DNA of 64,000 nucleotides from Neocallimastix lanati (nom. inval.) (Eukaryota; Neocallimastigomycota; Neocallimastigomycetes; Neocallimastigales; Neocallimastigaceae): positions 118,501 to 182,500 of the forward strand of contig JACVTC010000130.1 in assembly GCA_016946835.1 (NCBI GenBank), in the 5' to 3' direction. Of this stretch, positions 12,561 through 22,099 are shown in pieces. The position numbers and the translations under genes were made by a program. Under the pieces are notes generated by a model. It did not search any database. It saw only the letters and a list, made by a program, of their open reading frames with translations, and was not told the DNA's origin. The stretch's first letter is position 1. Every line of letters begins with the position of its first letter.

Positions 12561-13050
12561 ATTATTATTTTTTATGTATTAATTATTTATAATTTTAAAA
12601 TATTTTTGTACAATATTAATTTAAAAAAAAAAAAAAACTTATAAATATATATTTTATTAGAATTGTCATTGCTTTATAATTGATATTTATCAAAAAGAAA
12701 AAAATATATATATTTTTATATAAATAATAAATTCTATCATTATTGCTATTTTAAATGTTTTTTAGAAATAAATCATCCATATTTATCTTTTTTTTTTCTT
12801 TTATTATCAAACTTTTTGTTAGTGAATTATTTTTAAACACTTTCATCAGAATAGATTATATATTATATATATTATATAGATGAATTTTAAGAGTATAAAA
12901 AAGATATGAACTACAAATGAAAATGAAAAAAAAAAATAAAAAAATAGAAATACAAGTCATATTATTTGAATAATAATAATTTATTTCATTTATATTATTA
13001 ATTAAAATAAATATCATTTTAAAGTGAAAGTAGCCTACAAATGACATTAA

Positions 13051-13108
<58 letters not shown>

Positions 13109-13321
13109 TAATAGTTTAAGTGTACTTTTAGTGAATTTTATATAATTTTTTTAAGATCTCTCTCAAATATAATTGCTATATTCAAAAAATATTAATATAA
13201 ATAATTTACTTTTTTTTCTTCTCTTTTAATAAAAACATTGATTTTCCTTATATGCAACTTTCACAAATAATATTAAAAATATCACCTGTTAACTAACTCA
13301 ATATAATAATTTTATTAATTA
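12561..13321. other. AT-rich DNA with (AAT)n tract
   Basis: No gene was seen. A pure AAT trinucleotide tract lies at about 13052-13110. The last bases, TTATT at 13322-13326, belong to the target duplication of the copia element that follows. Confidence 0.6.
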
Positions 13322-13326
13322 TTATT

Positions 13327-13549
13327 TGTTAGAAATTAAGTTTAATATTACACAAGTATAAATAATATAAATAATATAATGTATATAGTATAACATAGAT
13401 ATATGAGCTAGCGTACGTAATAGTGGCGTAAAATAAAATAAATGTATGTGAATCATGTGTAAATGTAATAGTATAAAATACATGTAAAATTAAAATTTAA
13501 TATATGTACACCTTTGATATTTATTAATAAAGTTATATATTTCACAACA
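13327..13549 (+). repeat. 5' LTR of the copia element
   Basis: TG...CA-bounded LTR. TATA-like sequence lies at about 13383-13395, and an AATAAA signal at 13526-13531 stands 18 bases before the LTR end. The G+C-richer core near 13407-13425 (GCTAGCGTACGTAATAGTGG) may hold promoter elements, but that is a guess. Confidence 0.95.
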
Positions 13550-13572
13550 GATTAAGAGTCTCAATGACTCTA
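13550..13572 (+). promoter_or_regulatory. Primer-binding site matching tRNA-Lys(CUU) 5' half
   Basis: The sequence just after the 5' LTR starts GATTAAGAGTCTCAATGACT. Its complement contains ACTCTTAATC, the anticodon loop of a tRNA-Lys(CUU), preceded by TAGAGT, which fits the D-stem. A normal site would instead match a tRNA 3' CCA end (start TGG). This resembles Drosophila copia and yeast Ty5, which prime with a half tRNA cut in or near the anticodon stem-loop, although those use initiator Met. Confidence 0.7.
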
Positions 13573-13659
13573 AGTGTACTAGAAGAGTTATAGTAAAGTT
13601 TAAAGAGGTTTTAATTTTGATTAATTTTAAATAAAAAAAAAAAATAAAAAAAAAAAAAA

Positions 13660-14649
13660 ATGTCCGAAGTCTTAAAAACAAAAGATCAGCTAAATAGCTC
13701 TAATTTTAAGTTGTGGAAACAACAATTGTATTTATTATTAAGGAGATTTAATTTAACGGATTATCTTAATAGTGTCAAAATTGAAAAAGTGGATGGTTCC
13801 ACTTTAAAGGAAGAAGAAAAACAAAATTTAATTCTAGTGGATGACACTATAAACACTTATTATAAAAAAGGAACAAAAAGTGAGGTCCTCAAAAATGATG
13901 CTAAGGTCAAGGAAATTATTTTAAATAGTATTAATGAAGAACTAGCATCCAGTATAGATTTCATATCTGGTACAGCATATGAAATCTATAGGATGATAGT
14001 AAACCTAAATTTAAGTGATGAAAAGGATAGAATTGAGGAAATTAAAGATTCCCTTAATCACTCAAAATACGACCCAGAAAGTGATCCATCGTTGTCCATA
14101 TTTATCTCTAATATGAATTTAAAGTTTAAGGAACTTGAAAATCTCGGAGAAAAACTAGAATTTAAGGAAAAATTTATTTATCTATTTAATGCTATGCCAG
14201 AAGAATTAACTATAAAAACAAATTTAATAGACCTACAAACGGACTGGGAAGATACTACCAAAAAGTTAATTGAAAGGGTACAGCTACTAAAAAGAGTAAA
14301 AGAAAAGAAAGAAAAATCGGAAAATATTGTTTCAAATCTTAATACGCCAAATGTTCAAAGTAATTATACCAATAAAAACTATAGTAATAATAATAATAAA
14401 TATAATAATAAAAATTATAAAAATAATATTGAATGTTGGAGTTGTGGTAAAAAAGGTCACTATCAAAGTGAATGTAATAATAGAAAGAATTTTAATAAAA
14501 ATAATAATAACAATTATTACAAATATAATAAAAATAAATTTAATAATAATAGAAATAATAATAAAAATTATAATAATAATAAATATTACAAAAATGATAA
14601 AAACTATGATGGGAGGCGAAACGCGTTGCCTAAACAGCACAGTAAATGA
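13660..14649 (+). CDS. Copia-type Gag polyprotein
   Basis: A 329-residue nucleocapsid precursor. The N-terminal part (about 1-215) carries the copia Gag pattern: a FKLWKQQLYLLLR-like start and helical body. One CCHC zinc knuckle, CWSCGKKGHYQSEC, lies near residues 259-272, within an Asn/Lys-rich tail that would bind RNA. The start is the first ATG after the primer site and an A-rich leader (13631-13659). The frame ends with TGA at 14647-14649, overlapping the pol frame. The extreme Asn content of the tail reflects AAT-rich DNA. Expected to form cytoplasmic virus-like particles. Confidence 0.92.
   Translation: MSEVLKTKDQLNSSNFKLWKQQLYLLLRRFNLTDYLNSVKIEKVDGSTLKEEEKQNLILVDDTINTYYKKGTKSEVLKNDAKVKEIILNSINEELASSIDFISGTAYEIYRMIVNLNLSDEKDRIEEIKDSLNHSKYDPESDPSLSIFISNMNLKFKELENLGEKLEFKEKFIYLFNAMPEELTIKTNLIDLQTDWEDTTKKLIERVQLLKRVKEKKEKSENIVSNLNTPNVQSNYTNKNYSNNNNKYNNKNYKNNIECWSCGKKGHYQSECNNRKNFNKNNNNNYYKYNKNKFNNNRNNNKNYNNNKYYKNDKNYDGRRNALPKQHSK
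14611..14617 (+). promoter_or_regulatory. Candidate +1 programmed frameshift site
   Basis: In the gag frame the codons read GGG AGG C. The pol frame, +1 to gag, opens before this and continues GGA GGC GAA. The layout copies the Ty1 heptamer CUU AGG C: a codon whose tRNA can slip one base forward, followed by the rare codon AGG. It is an inference; other positions in the overlap up to 14649 are possible. Confidence 0.45.
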
Positions 14650-17600
14650 AGTAAATAAACAAGATAAACACAGAGAATACTTTTTCAAAGACTATAATGA
14701 TACGTATAATATTGAAACAGGTAATGCATCAAGAAGTATTCTCCCATTCAACAAACCATCTTATTTTAAAGAAAATAAAAATAAACAAAATAAAAAATTA
14801 AATGATAATAATAAAAATAAATTAACCAAAAATATTAGTACATGGACACTAGATTCTGGCACCACATACCATATGATATGTGATCCAAATCTATTATCAA
14901 ATTATAAAAAACACAATCGGAGAATTTATTTCGCCAATGGTGAATACGTTAAGTGCAGAGGAATAGGTACTTACATAGGTTATATAAATGACAACAAAAT
15001 TACTCTTAAAAATGTATTGTATGTTCCCTCATTCAAGAAAAATTTACTCTCAGTAGACTGTTTATCCGAACAAGGATACAAAACTGTTTTTTGTAAAAGA
15101 AATAATAAAAATTGTGTAATATTATTTAATAGTAAAAATAATAGAATCTGTACAACATATTCAAATTATTCCAGAACTTATATTATTTGGACTTCCAAGA
15201 ATAAAATAAATTTTTATAATAATGATATCAATTGTAATAATGCCAATAGTGAAGAAGAGGAAAGTCTCTACGTATGGCATAGACGTTTGGGACATTATAA
15301 TCTAGGAACACTTAGGAAAACATTAAAAAGAATATATATAAAATGTAAATGCAAGACGTGTGCGAAAACAAAATTAAAAAGTTTCCCACATTACCCCTCA
15401 GATAGTCGCGCTACTGAACCATTTGAATTGGTTCATATGGACACTGTTACTATTAATAGTAGGTCCATGTATGGAAATAAATACTTTGTTTCTATTTTAG
15501 ATGATTACACTCGTTTTGGTTGGGTCTTATTTATCAAATCCAAACGTGATGTTTTTAACGCCTTTTTAAATTGGTATAATAACATTAAAAACATATTTAA
15601 TAAAAATATTAAAAGATTACGGACTGACAATGGAACAGAGTTTACTAACAATAAAATTATAGAGTTTTGTAATATTAATGGAATTACACATGAGTTTTCT
15701 GTCCCTTACGAACCTCAACAAAATGGACGTATCGAAAGGTTACACGGTTCTCTCCTTCCAAATGCTAGAGCGATGTTAGAGGATGCCCGCCTTAATCATG
15801 TTTTCTGGGAGGATGCCATTAGGACAGCTAACTATATCCACAATAGGATGCCACATAGAGGTATTGATAATAATGTTCCGTATGAACTTCTTTATAATGA
15901 AAAAGTCGATTATTCAAGGTTTAGAGTCTTTGGTTGTCAAGTCTTTTTCCTTGTCCCTAAACAGTTTAGAAATAAATTAACTAACTCTTCCCTCCCAGGT
16001 ATCTTTCTTGGATACGATACCAACCCAACTGCTTATAGGATTTTTGATATCACTAATAATAAAGTTGTTATTTCTCGTTCTGTTGTATTTTTTGAAGATA
16101 TTCCTGGTAATGGTTCTGCTCCTCCTTCTCCTCCGGATTTAATAAATTTCACTCCTTATTATGAAATCGGGGGAAGTAATGATGATGAAGACGTTGTAGA
16201 CTTTGAGGACAATAACGTAAATGATAAAAGTATAAATGAAAATAATAACAATATGGAAAATAGTACAAACAATAATGTAGATAATAATAATAATATGAAC
16301 AACAACATAAATGATAATATAAATGGGTACACAAACTATTACTACAATAATTTAGATTATCCACCTCCTAATAATTTATATTATTATAATCCATATGCAT
16401 TTGTAAATTATCCAAATAATTTCCAAAATCATTATGCTCCAAATCAATATAATTTAAATCCATATAATAATTTAAATTATTGTATTCCTCCAAATTATTA
16501 TAATTATACAGCACAAAACTTTCCCTCTCCTGTTTTAAATTCTCAGAATGGACATCCCATAAATTACCAAAATCTAAACGTTTCTAATAATTCAAATATT
16601 AATCAAAATAATTTAAATCAATTAAATTCAAATGATGTAGACCATTTAAATCAAAATAATTTAAACAATAATTCAAATCAAAATAATTCAGACAATAATG
16701 ATCAATTTAACTCGAACAATTTAAATCAAGGTAATTTAAATAATTTAAATCAAGTTATTTCGAACAACAATTTAAAACAAGGCAGTCCAAATGACAACTT
16801 AAATCAAGCAATTCAAAATGATAATGTTAACAAGAATAATAGAAACAACTTAAATGACCAAACTAATTCAATTAATAATGTAAATAATATCAATAATGTA
16901 AACCAGTTAACTCAAAATAATTCGAAATATAATAATACTAGGGTAGAAGAAATAATCAGTAAAATACCAAGAATTACAGATAATGGAGATTATAATAAGC
17001 GTGATGGAAAATCAATTGATTTAAATAATTTAACGAATAGAAATAATAATTCAAGCTCAACATCTGGAAATTCTAATGCGGAAATTAACCAAAATATAAA
17101 CAAACAAAACATAAATAAACCATATGCAAGTAAATCAAATGTAAGTACTTCGGATAATATGAATAAAGATAAAGAAAGTATTTTATCTAAAAGAAAACAT
17201 GTTGAAGAAATGAATGAAGAAGAATTAAATGATAGGAATGAAAGTAATAATTATAAGAAAAGGAGAGCAAGTAATTATTATAATTCAGTTGCATTAAATT
17301 GTAGTGAAATGGAATTACCGTTACCAAACTCGTATAAAGATATATTTGATAGACCTGATAAAGAGGAATGGTTAAAGGCAATTGAAACTGAATTAAATAA
17401 CATGAAGGATATGGAAGTGTACACACTTGTTAAAGAAATTCCAAAAGGAAAGAATATAATTTCAGCTAAGTGGGTATTTAGCTATAAGAGAAATGACGTA
17501 GGTATAATTATAAGATTTAAGGCGAGGTTAGTTGCTCGCGGTTTTACTCAAATTTATGGAATAGACTATATAGAAACATTCTCACCTACTTTAAAGCAAG

Positions 17601-18847
17601 ATTCGTTAAGAGTCATTATAGCAATTTCAATTTATTATGGTTTTGAAATTTATCAAATTGATATTAAAGCGGCATATTTAAATGCTGACTTAGAGGAAGA
17701 ATTATATATGGAAATACCTGAAGGTAGTGAAGATTATGGTAAAGGCTATTGGAAGTTGAACAAAGCGATTTATGGCTTAAAACAAGCTGGTCGTATGTGG
17801 AATAATAAATTAGATAGTGTTCTTACTGAAATAGGTTTTGAAAGATTAAAGAGCGAACCATGTGTTTATATATTGAAAGATAAGAATAAGAATATTATTT
17901 GTATAATTGCTATTTATGTTGATGATATCCTAATTTCTGGAAAGAAAAGTGTTATAGATAGAATTAAATTAGAAATTAAAGACAAATTCAATTTAAGTGA
18001 CTTAGGAATGGTTGATTTCATAATAGGAATCAAATTTATTAAATGCAAGGATGGTTATATTATGCATCAAATACAATATTTAAATGATATCTTAGATAGA
18101 TTTGACATTGATAAATACAATGCGATATCAAATATGATGTATACTGAAAATGAGAAATTAAGAGAAACAAAGTTTGATAAAACTACATATATGCAGGCTG
18201 TAGGATGCTTACTATATTTAGCTATGGGAACAAGACCAGATATTATGTATGCGACAAGTAAAGCTACTAGAAAGAATCAAGATCCTACTCTCGAAGATTG
18301 GATGAATGTTATCAAGATTTTTAGATACTTAAAAGGTACAAAACATTATGGTTTAAAGATTACTAAAGACATTAATATAAGAGTATATGTAGACGCAGAT
18401 CTAGGTGGTGATAGAGAGACAAAAAGATCAACTACTGGTTTCGTAATATTTATGGGTTCAGCTCCTGTGACATGGTATTCAAAGTTGCAACACTGCGTAG
18501 CTATATCTACCGCTGAAAGTGAATATTATAGTCTGAATGAATGTGCTTTGAAATGTATGTGGTTAAGAAATTTACTGAATGAATTAGGCATAAAAATTGA
18601 TTGTATAACAATTAACATTGATAATAGAGCTGCAATTTATAATAGTAAGAATGAAACAATTAATCCAAAATCAAGACACATAGATTTGAGATATCATAAA
18701 ATAAGAGAATTGATAAAAGAAGATAAAATAGACCTCAAGTATATCAAATCACAATACAATATTGCAGACGGTTTTACCAAATACCTTAATGGTACTTTAA
18801 CGAAAAAATTCAAGAACTCTTTACTATACAAAATTTATGAATATTAA
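14612..18847 (+). CDS. Copia-type Pol (protease, integrase, RT, RNase H)
   Basis: Open from 14327 in this frame, but the real product is expected as a Gag-Pol fusion from about 14612 (about 1411 residues of Pol). Protease: LDSGTTYHM near 14848-14875. GAG-pre-integrase zinc motif: WHRRLGH near 15274 and CKCKTC near 15345. Integrase catalytic Asp in HMDT near 15440, Asp in RTDNGTEF near 15625, Glu in QQNGRIER near 15735. A long Asn-rich hinge follows (about 16195-17120). Reverse transcriptase: RFKARLVARG near 17513, QIDIKAAYL near 17656, catalytic YVDD at 17915-17926. RNase H: YVDADLGGD near 18387, STAESEYY near 18508, HIDLRYHKIRE near 18680. All key residues seem present. The stop at 18845-18847 lies 13 bases before the 3' LTR. 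Confidence 0.95.
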   Translation, partial: GGETRCLNSTVNEVNKQDKHREYFFKDYNDTYNIETGNASRSILPFNKPSYFKENKNKQNKKLNDNNKNKLTKNISTWTLDSGTTYHMICDPNLLSNYKKHNRRIYFANGEYVKCRGIGTYIGYINDNKITLKNVLYVPSFKKNLLSVDCLSEQGYKTVFCKRNNKNCVILFNSKNNRICTTYSNYSRTYIIWTSKNKINFYNNDINCNNANSEEEESLYVWHRRLGHYNLGTLRKTLKRIYIKCKCKTCAKTKLKSFPHYPSDSRATEPFELVHMDTVTINSRSMYGNKYFVSILDDYTRFGWVLFIKSKRDVFNAFLNWYNNIKNIFNKNIKRLRTDNGTEFTNNKIIEFCNINGITHEFSVPYEPQQNGRIERLHGSLLPNARAMLEDARLNHVFWEDAIRTANYIHNRMPHRGIDNNVPYELLYNEKVDYSRFRVFGCQVFFLVPKQFRNKLTNSSLPGIFLGYDTNPTAYRIFDITNNKVVISRSVVFFEDIPGNGSAPPSPPDLINFTPYYEIGGSNDDEDVVDFEDNNVNDKSINENNNNMENSTNNNVDNNNNMNNNINDNINGYTNYYYNNLDYPPPNNLYYYNPYAFVNYPNNFQNHYAPNQYNLNPYNNLNYCIPPNYYNYTAQNFPSPVLNSQNGHPINYQNLNVSNNSNINQNNLNQLNSNDVDHLNQNNLNNNSNQNNSDNNDQFNSNNLNQGNLNNLNQVISNNNLKQGSPNDNLNQAIQNDNVNKNNRNNLNDQTNSINNVNNINNVNQLTQNNSKYNNTRVEEIISKIPRITDNGDYNKRDGKSIDLNNLTNRNNNSSSTSGNSNAEINQNINKQNINKPYASKSNVSTSDNMNKDKESILSKRKHVEEMNEEELNDRNESNNYKKRRASNYYNSVALNCSEMELPLPNSYKDIFDRPDKEEWLKAIETELNNMKDMEVYTLVKEIPKGKNIISAKWVFSYKRNDVGIIIRFKARLVARGFTQIYGIDYIETFSPTLKQDSLRVIIAISIYYGFEIYQIDIKAAYLNADLEEELYMEIPEGSEDYGKGYWKLNKAIYGLKQAGRMWNNKLDSVLTEIGFERLKSEPCVYILKDKNKNIICIIAIYVDDILISGKKSVIDRIKLEIKDKFNLSDLGMVDFIIGIKFIKCKDGYIMHQIQYLNDILDRFDIDKYNAISNMMYTENEKLRETKFDKTTYMQAVGCLLYLAMGTRPDIMYATSKATRKNQDPTLEDWMNVIKIFRYLKGTKHYGLKITKDINIRVYVDADLGGDRETKRSTTGFVIFMGSAPVTWYSKLQHCVAISTAESEYYSLNECALKCMWLRNLLNELGIKIDCITINIDNRAAIYNSKNETINPKSRHIDLRYHKIRELIKEDKIDLKYIKSQYNIADGFTKYLNGTLTKKFKNSLLYKIYEY

Positions 18848-18853
18848 ACTTAC

Positions 18854-18860
18854 GGGGGAA
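18854..18860 (+). promoter_or_regulatory. Polypurine tract of the copia element
   Basis: GGGGGAA directly abuts the 3' LTR. It is the expected plus-strand primer and the strongest G run in this part of the window. Confidence 0.9.
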
Positions 18861-19083
18861 TGTTAGAAATTAAGTTTAATATTACACAAGTATAAATAAT
18901 ATAAATAATATAATGTATATAGTATAACATAGATATATGAGCTAGCGTACGTAATAGTGGCGTAAAATAAAATAAATGTATGTGAATCATGTGTAAATGT
19001 AATAGTATAAAATACATGTAAAATTAAAATTTAATATATGTACACCTTTGATATTTATTAATAAAGTTATATATTTCACAACA
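18861..19083 (+). repeat. 3' LTR of the copia element
   Basis: Same 223-bp sequence as the 5' LTR with no difference seen. It is followed by the target duplication TTATT at 19084-19088. Confidence 0.95.
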
Positions 19084-19194
19084 TTATTCTTCCCATTAAT
19101 AAAAGTTTATCTCTACCTACTTAAAGTTTAATAAATTTTGCAAAGTTTTTTTTTATGGAATTCACTTTTTTTAGTTTTATATATTATTTAATTA

Positions 19195-19500
19195 TTTATA
19201 CTTTATTATTTATTATTTATTATTTATTATTTATTATTTATTATTTATTATTTATTATTTATTATTTATTTCTTATTATTTATTATTTATTTATTATTAT
19301 TTATTTATTTATTATTTATTATTTATTATTTATTATTTATTATTTATTATTTATTATTTATTATTTATTATTTATTATTTATTATTTATTATTTATTATT
19401 TATTATTTATTATTTATTATTCAATTATTTATTATTTATTATTTATTTATTTATTATTTATTTATTTATTATTTATTATTTATTATTTATTATATTTATA
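19195..19500. repeat. TTATTTA satellite block
   Basis: About 40 heptamers TTATTTA with a few TTTA and one TTCAATTA variant, right of the copia insertion. Confidence 0.9.
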
Positions 19501-19930
19501 TTTATAATTATTAAAAATAAAGACGTTTTTATTTTTTATCAAGGAATAAAATATATTTTTTAATTTACATATTTTTATTTTTTTATATTAATAATTTTTC
19601 GATAATAAATTCTATTTTAATAATTTTTAATAAATAATTTGTTAAAAGTAATAATTAATTTCTTTACAATGTAATATATGATCTTAATATATTTGAAAGT
19701 TGAATTATTTTATTTTAAATTTTACTTTAAAAAGATTTATTATGTAATTTCAATTTAAACCGTTAACAAATAAAAAAAATAAAGATTGACACATATAAAT
19801 TTCAATTGTAATATATGTAAAAACGTATTTGATGTATATTAACCAATTTGTGTAAATATTAATTGAAAGACAATTTTCATATATATGAATATATAATTTT
19901 ATATAATAATATAATATATTGAAATATAAA
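19501..19930. other. AT-rich intergenic DNA
   Basis: No coding sequence, RNA gene or clear repeat recognised between two satellite blocks. Confidence 0.6.
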
Positions 19931-20560
19931 ATAAATAATAAAAAGAATATTTATTAATAAATAATAAATAATAAATAATAAATAATAAAAAAAGTATTTA
20001 TTAATAAATAATAATAAATAATAATAAAAAGAGTATTTATTAATAAGTAATAAATAAATAAATAAATAATAAATAATAAATAATAAATAATAAATAATAA
20101 ATAATAAATAATAAATAATAATAAATAATAAATAATAAATAATTGAATAATAAATAATAAATAATAAATAATAAATAATTAAATAATAAATAATGAATAA
20201 TGAATAATGAATAATAAATAATAAATAAATAAATAATAAATAATAAATAATAAATAATAAATAATAAATAATAAAAAGAGTATTTATTAATAAATAATAA
20301 ATAATAAATAATAAAAAGAGTATTTATTAATAAATAATAAATAATAAATAATAAATAATAATAAAGATTATTTATTAATAAATAATAATAAAAAGAGTAT
20401 TTATTAATAAGTAATAAATAATAAAAAGAGTATTTATTAATAAGTAATAAATAATAAAAAAGAGTATTTATTAATAATAAATAAGTAAAAAAAAAGAGTA
20501 TTTATTAATGAATAATAAATAATAAAAAGAGTATTTATTAATAAATAATTGAATAATTAA
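19931..20560. repeat. AATAAAT satellite with recurring palindromic module
   Basis: Complementary-strand version of the heptamer satellite (AATAAAT). Within it a module close to AAAAGAGTATTTATTAATAA occurs at least eight times (near 19941, 19988, 20027, 20275, 20315, 20392, 20424, 20458, 20495, 20526, some with one change). The inner TATTTATTAATAAATA is a perfect palindrome. Confidence 0.85.
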
Positions 20561-20799
20561 TTTTAAGATGAAAAGGAATGATGTGACATTATTATAAGAA
20601 TTTTATTATTTATAATTATTTTAATTATGTAATAAAAATTCAAAAAAATAAAAAAAAAATAAAAATAAAATAAAATAAAATAAAATAAAATTTTAAATTA
20701 TCCGTCAAAAATACATCATTTTTAATAATTTTTAAAATATAAATACATCAACATATTAAAATAGATTATAATATATTAATAAATGAATAAGAAATAGAC

Positions 20800-21110
20800 T
20801 TACAATAAAAATAATATTTAAAAGTGAATCAATAAACACAGTATAAATAGATAAATACTAAATGAATAAATAAATAAAATATAAATAAGTGAATACTAAA
20901 TGAATAAATAAATAAAATATAAATAAATGAATACTAAATGAATAAATAAATATAATATAAATAAGTGAATACTAAATGAATAAATAAATATAATATAAAT
21001 AAAAAATAGTAATGAATAAATAAATATAATATAAATAGATAAATAGTAAATGAATAAATAAATATAATATAAATAGATAAATAGATAAATAGTAAATGAA
21101 TCAATGAAGG
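20800..21110. repeat. Minisatellite of about 39 bp
   Basis: About seven degenerate copies of a unit containing ATGAATAAATAAATA and ATAAATAAGTGAATACTA. The last copies change to ATAGATAAATAGTA. Confidence 0.75.
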
Positions 21111-22099
21111 AATAATAATATGAATTAATTTAATTTAGAATATAAAAATAAATATATATTTATTAGTAATTTAATAAATGTATGAATGAATTAATACATA
21201 AAAAAAATTTTTTTTTAATATAAACCTTATTCTTATATAACATCTTTTTTTATTTTATTATTTTTATTTTTTTTTCTTCATTATTTCTTTCATTTTTTTT
21301 TTTATTTTAATTTTTTTCTAAATTATTTTCAATTAAATTTCTATAAATACAAAAAAGTTAGAAAAAGCAGAAAAAAAAAATAATAAAATAAAAGTAGAAA
21401 TAAAAGGAAAAGTGAAAAGTTTGATATAAATTAAAGTTTTATTTGTATTAATTTCTAAGAAAACATAATCAAATATAAAAAGTTATTTTTTATTTTTTTT
21501 TTTTTCCTTTTAATAATACAGTTAATTTATTGTATTAGAATTTATGTAATTCATATTATCCAAATCTGTTCTAATAGAAATAAATATTAATAATTTTAAA
21601 ATTTCATATAGATGGATTAATCTTTATTTACCCAAGTATATATAAATATATATTAAGTCTATGTAAAAAAATAAATAGTTCATAAAAAAATTAGTAGCAT
21701 GATAAATCCATTTTATTGTGATACAAAAAAAAAAAAAATTCTACTTTAAATATTTATTAAAGAAATCATTAGTATTTAATTAATTTAATCTTTACAATCA
21801 AAAAATAATAAAATAGGTAATAATTAATTTTATTTATTTATATAATAAAGAATTTAATTTCGATTAATAATTTATTATAATACTCTTCTAAAACAATTTA
21901 TATTTATTTTTTATCAATTTTATTTTAAATTATTTTAAATATATATATATATTTAAAATAATAACACTAATTAAAATTCTAATAAAATATATATTTAATA
22001 TTTTTCTTTATATATAATTAAAGAAATCATTAGAATTTTTATATATATATATGTTAAATTCATTTTGAAATTATTTTTCTTAGAAAAAAAAATACCGAA
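21111..22099. other. AT-rich 5' flank of the SH3 gene
   Basis: T runs at about 21290-21302 and 21486-21505 and several TA repeats. No other gene was seen. The bases before the ATG at 22100 are A-rich (AAAAAAAAATACCGAA), typical of start contexts in AT-rich fungi. Confidence 0.5.

Larger units (their letters stand above)
13327..19083 (+). mobile_element. Complete Ty1/copia LTR retrotransposon (5757 bp)
   Basis: It has 223-bp LTRs at 13327-13549 and 18861-19083 that begin TGTTA, end CAACA and show no difference when compared base by base by eye. The element is flanked by the 5-bp target duplication TTATT (13322-13326 and 19084-19088). Inside lie a primer site complementary to a tRNA half (13550-13572), gag, a pol frame in +1 relative to gag with the order protease, integrase, reverse transcriptase, RNase H, and a polypurine tract (18854-18860). 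That order defines the Ty1/copia superfamily. Identical LTRs and open frames suggest a young and possibly still mobile insertion. Confidence 0.96.

Noticed and set aside
10719-12582. Tyr/Ile/Leu-rich frames of about 95 codons
   Set aside because: Translations of the TTATTTA satellite; no start context, no domain.
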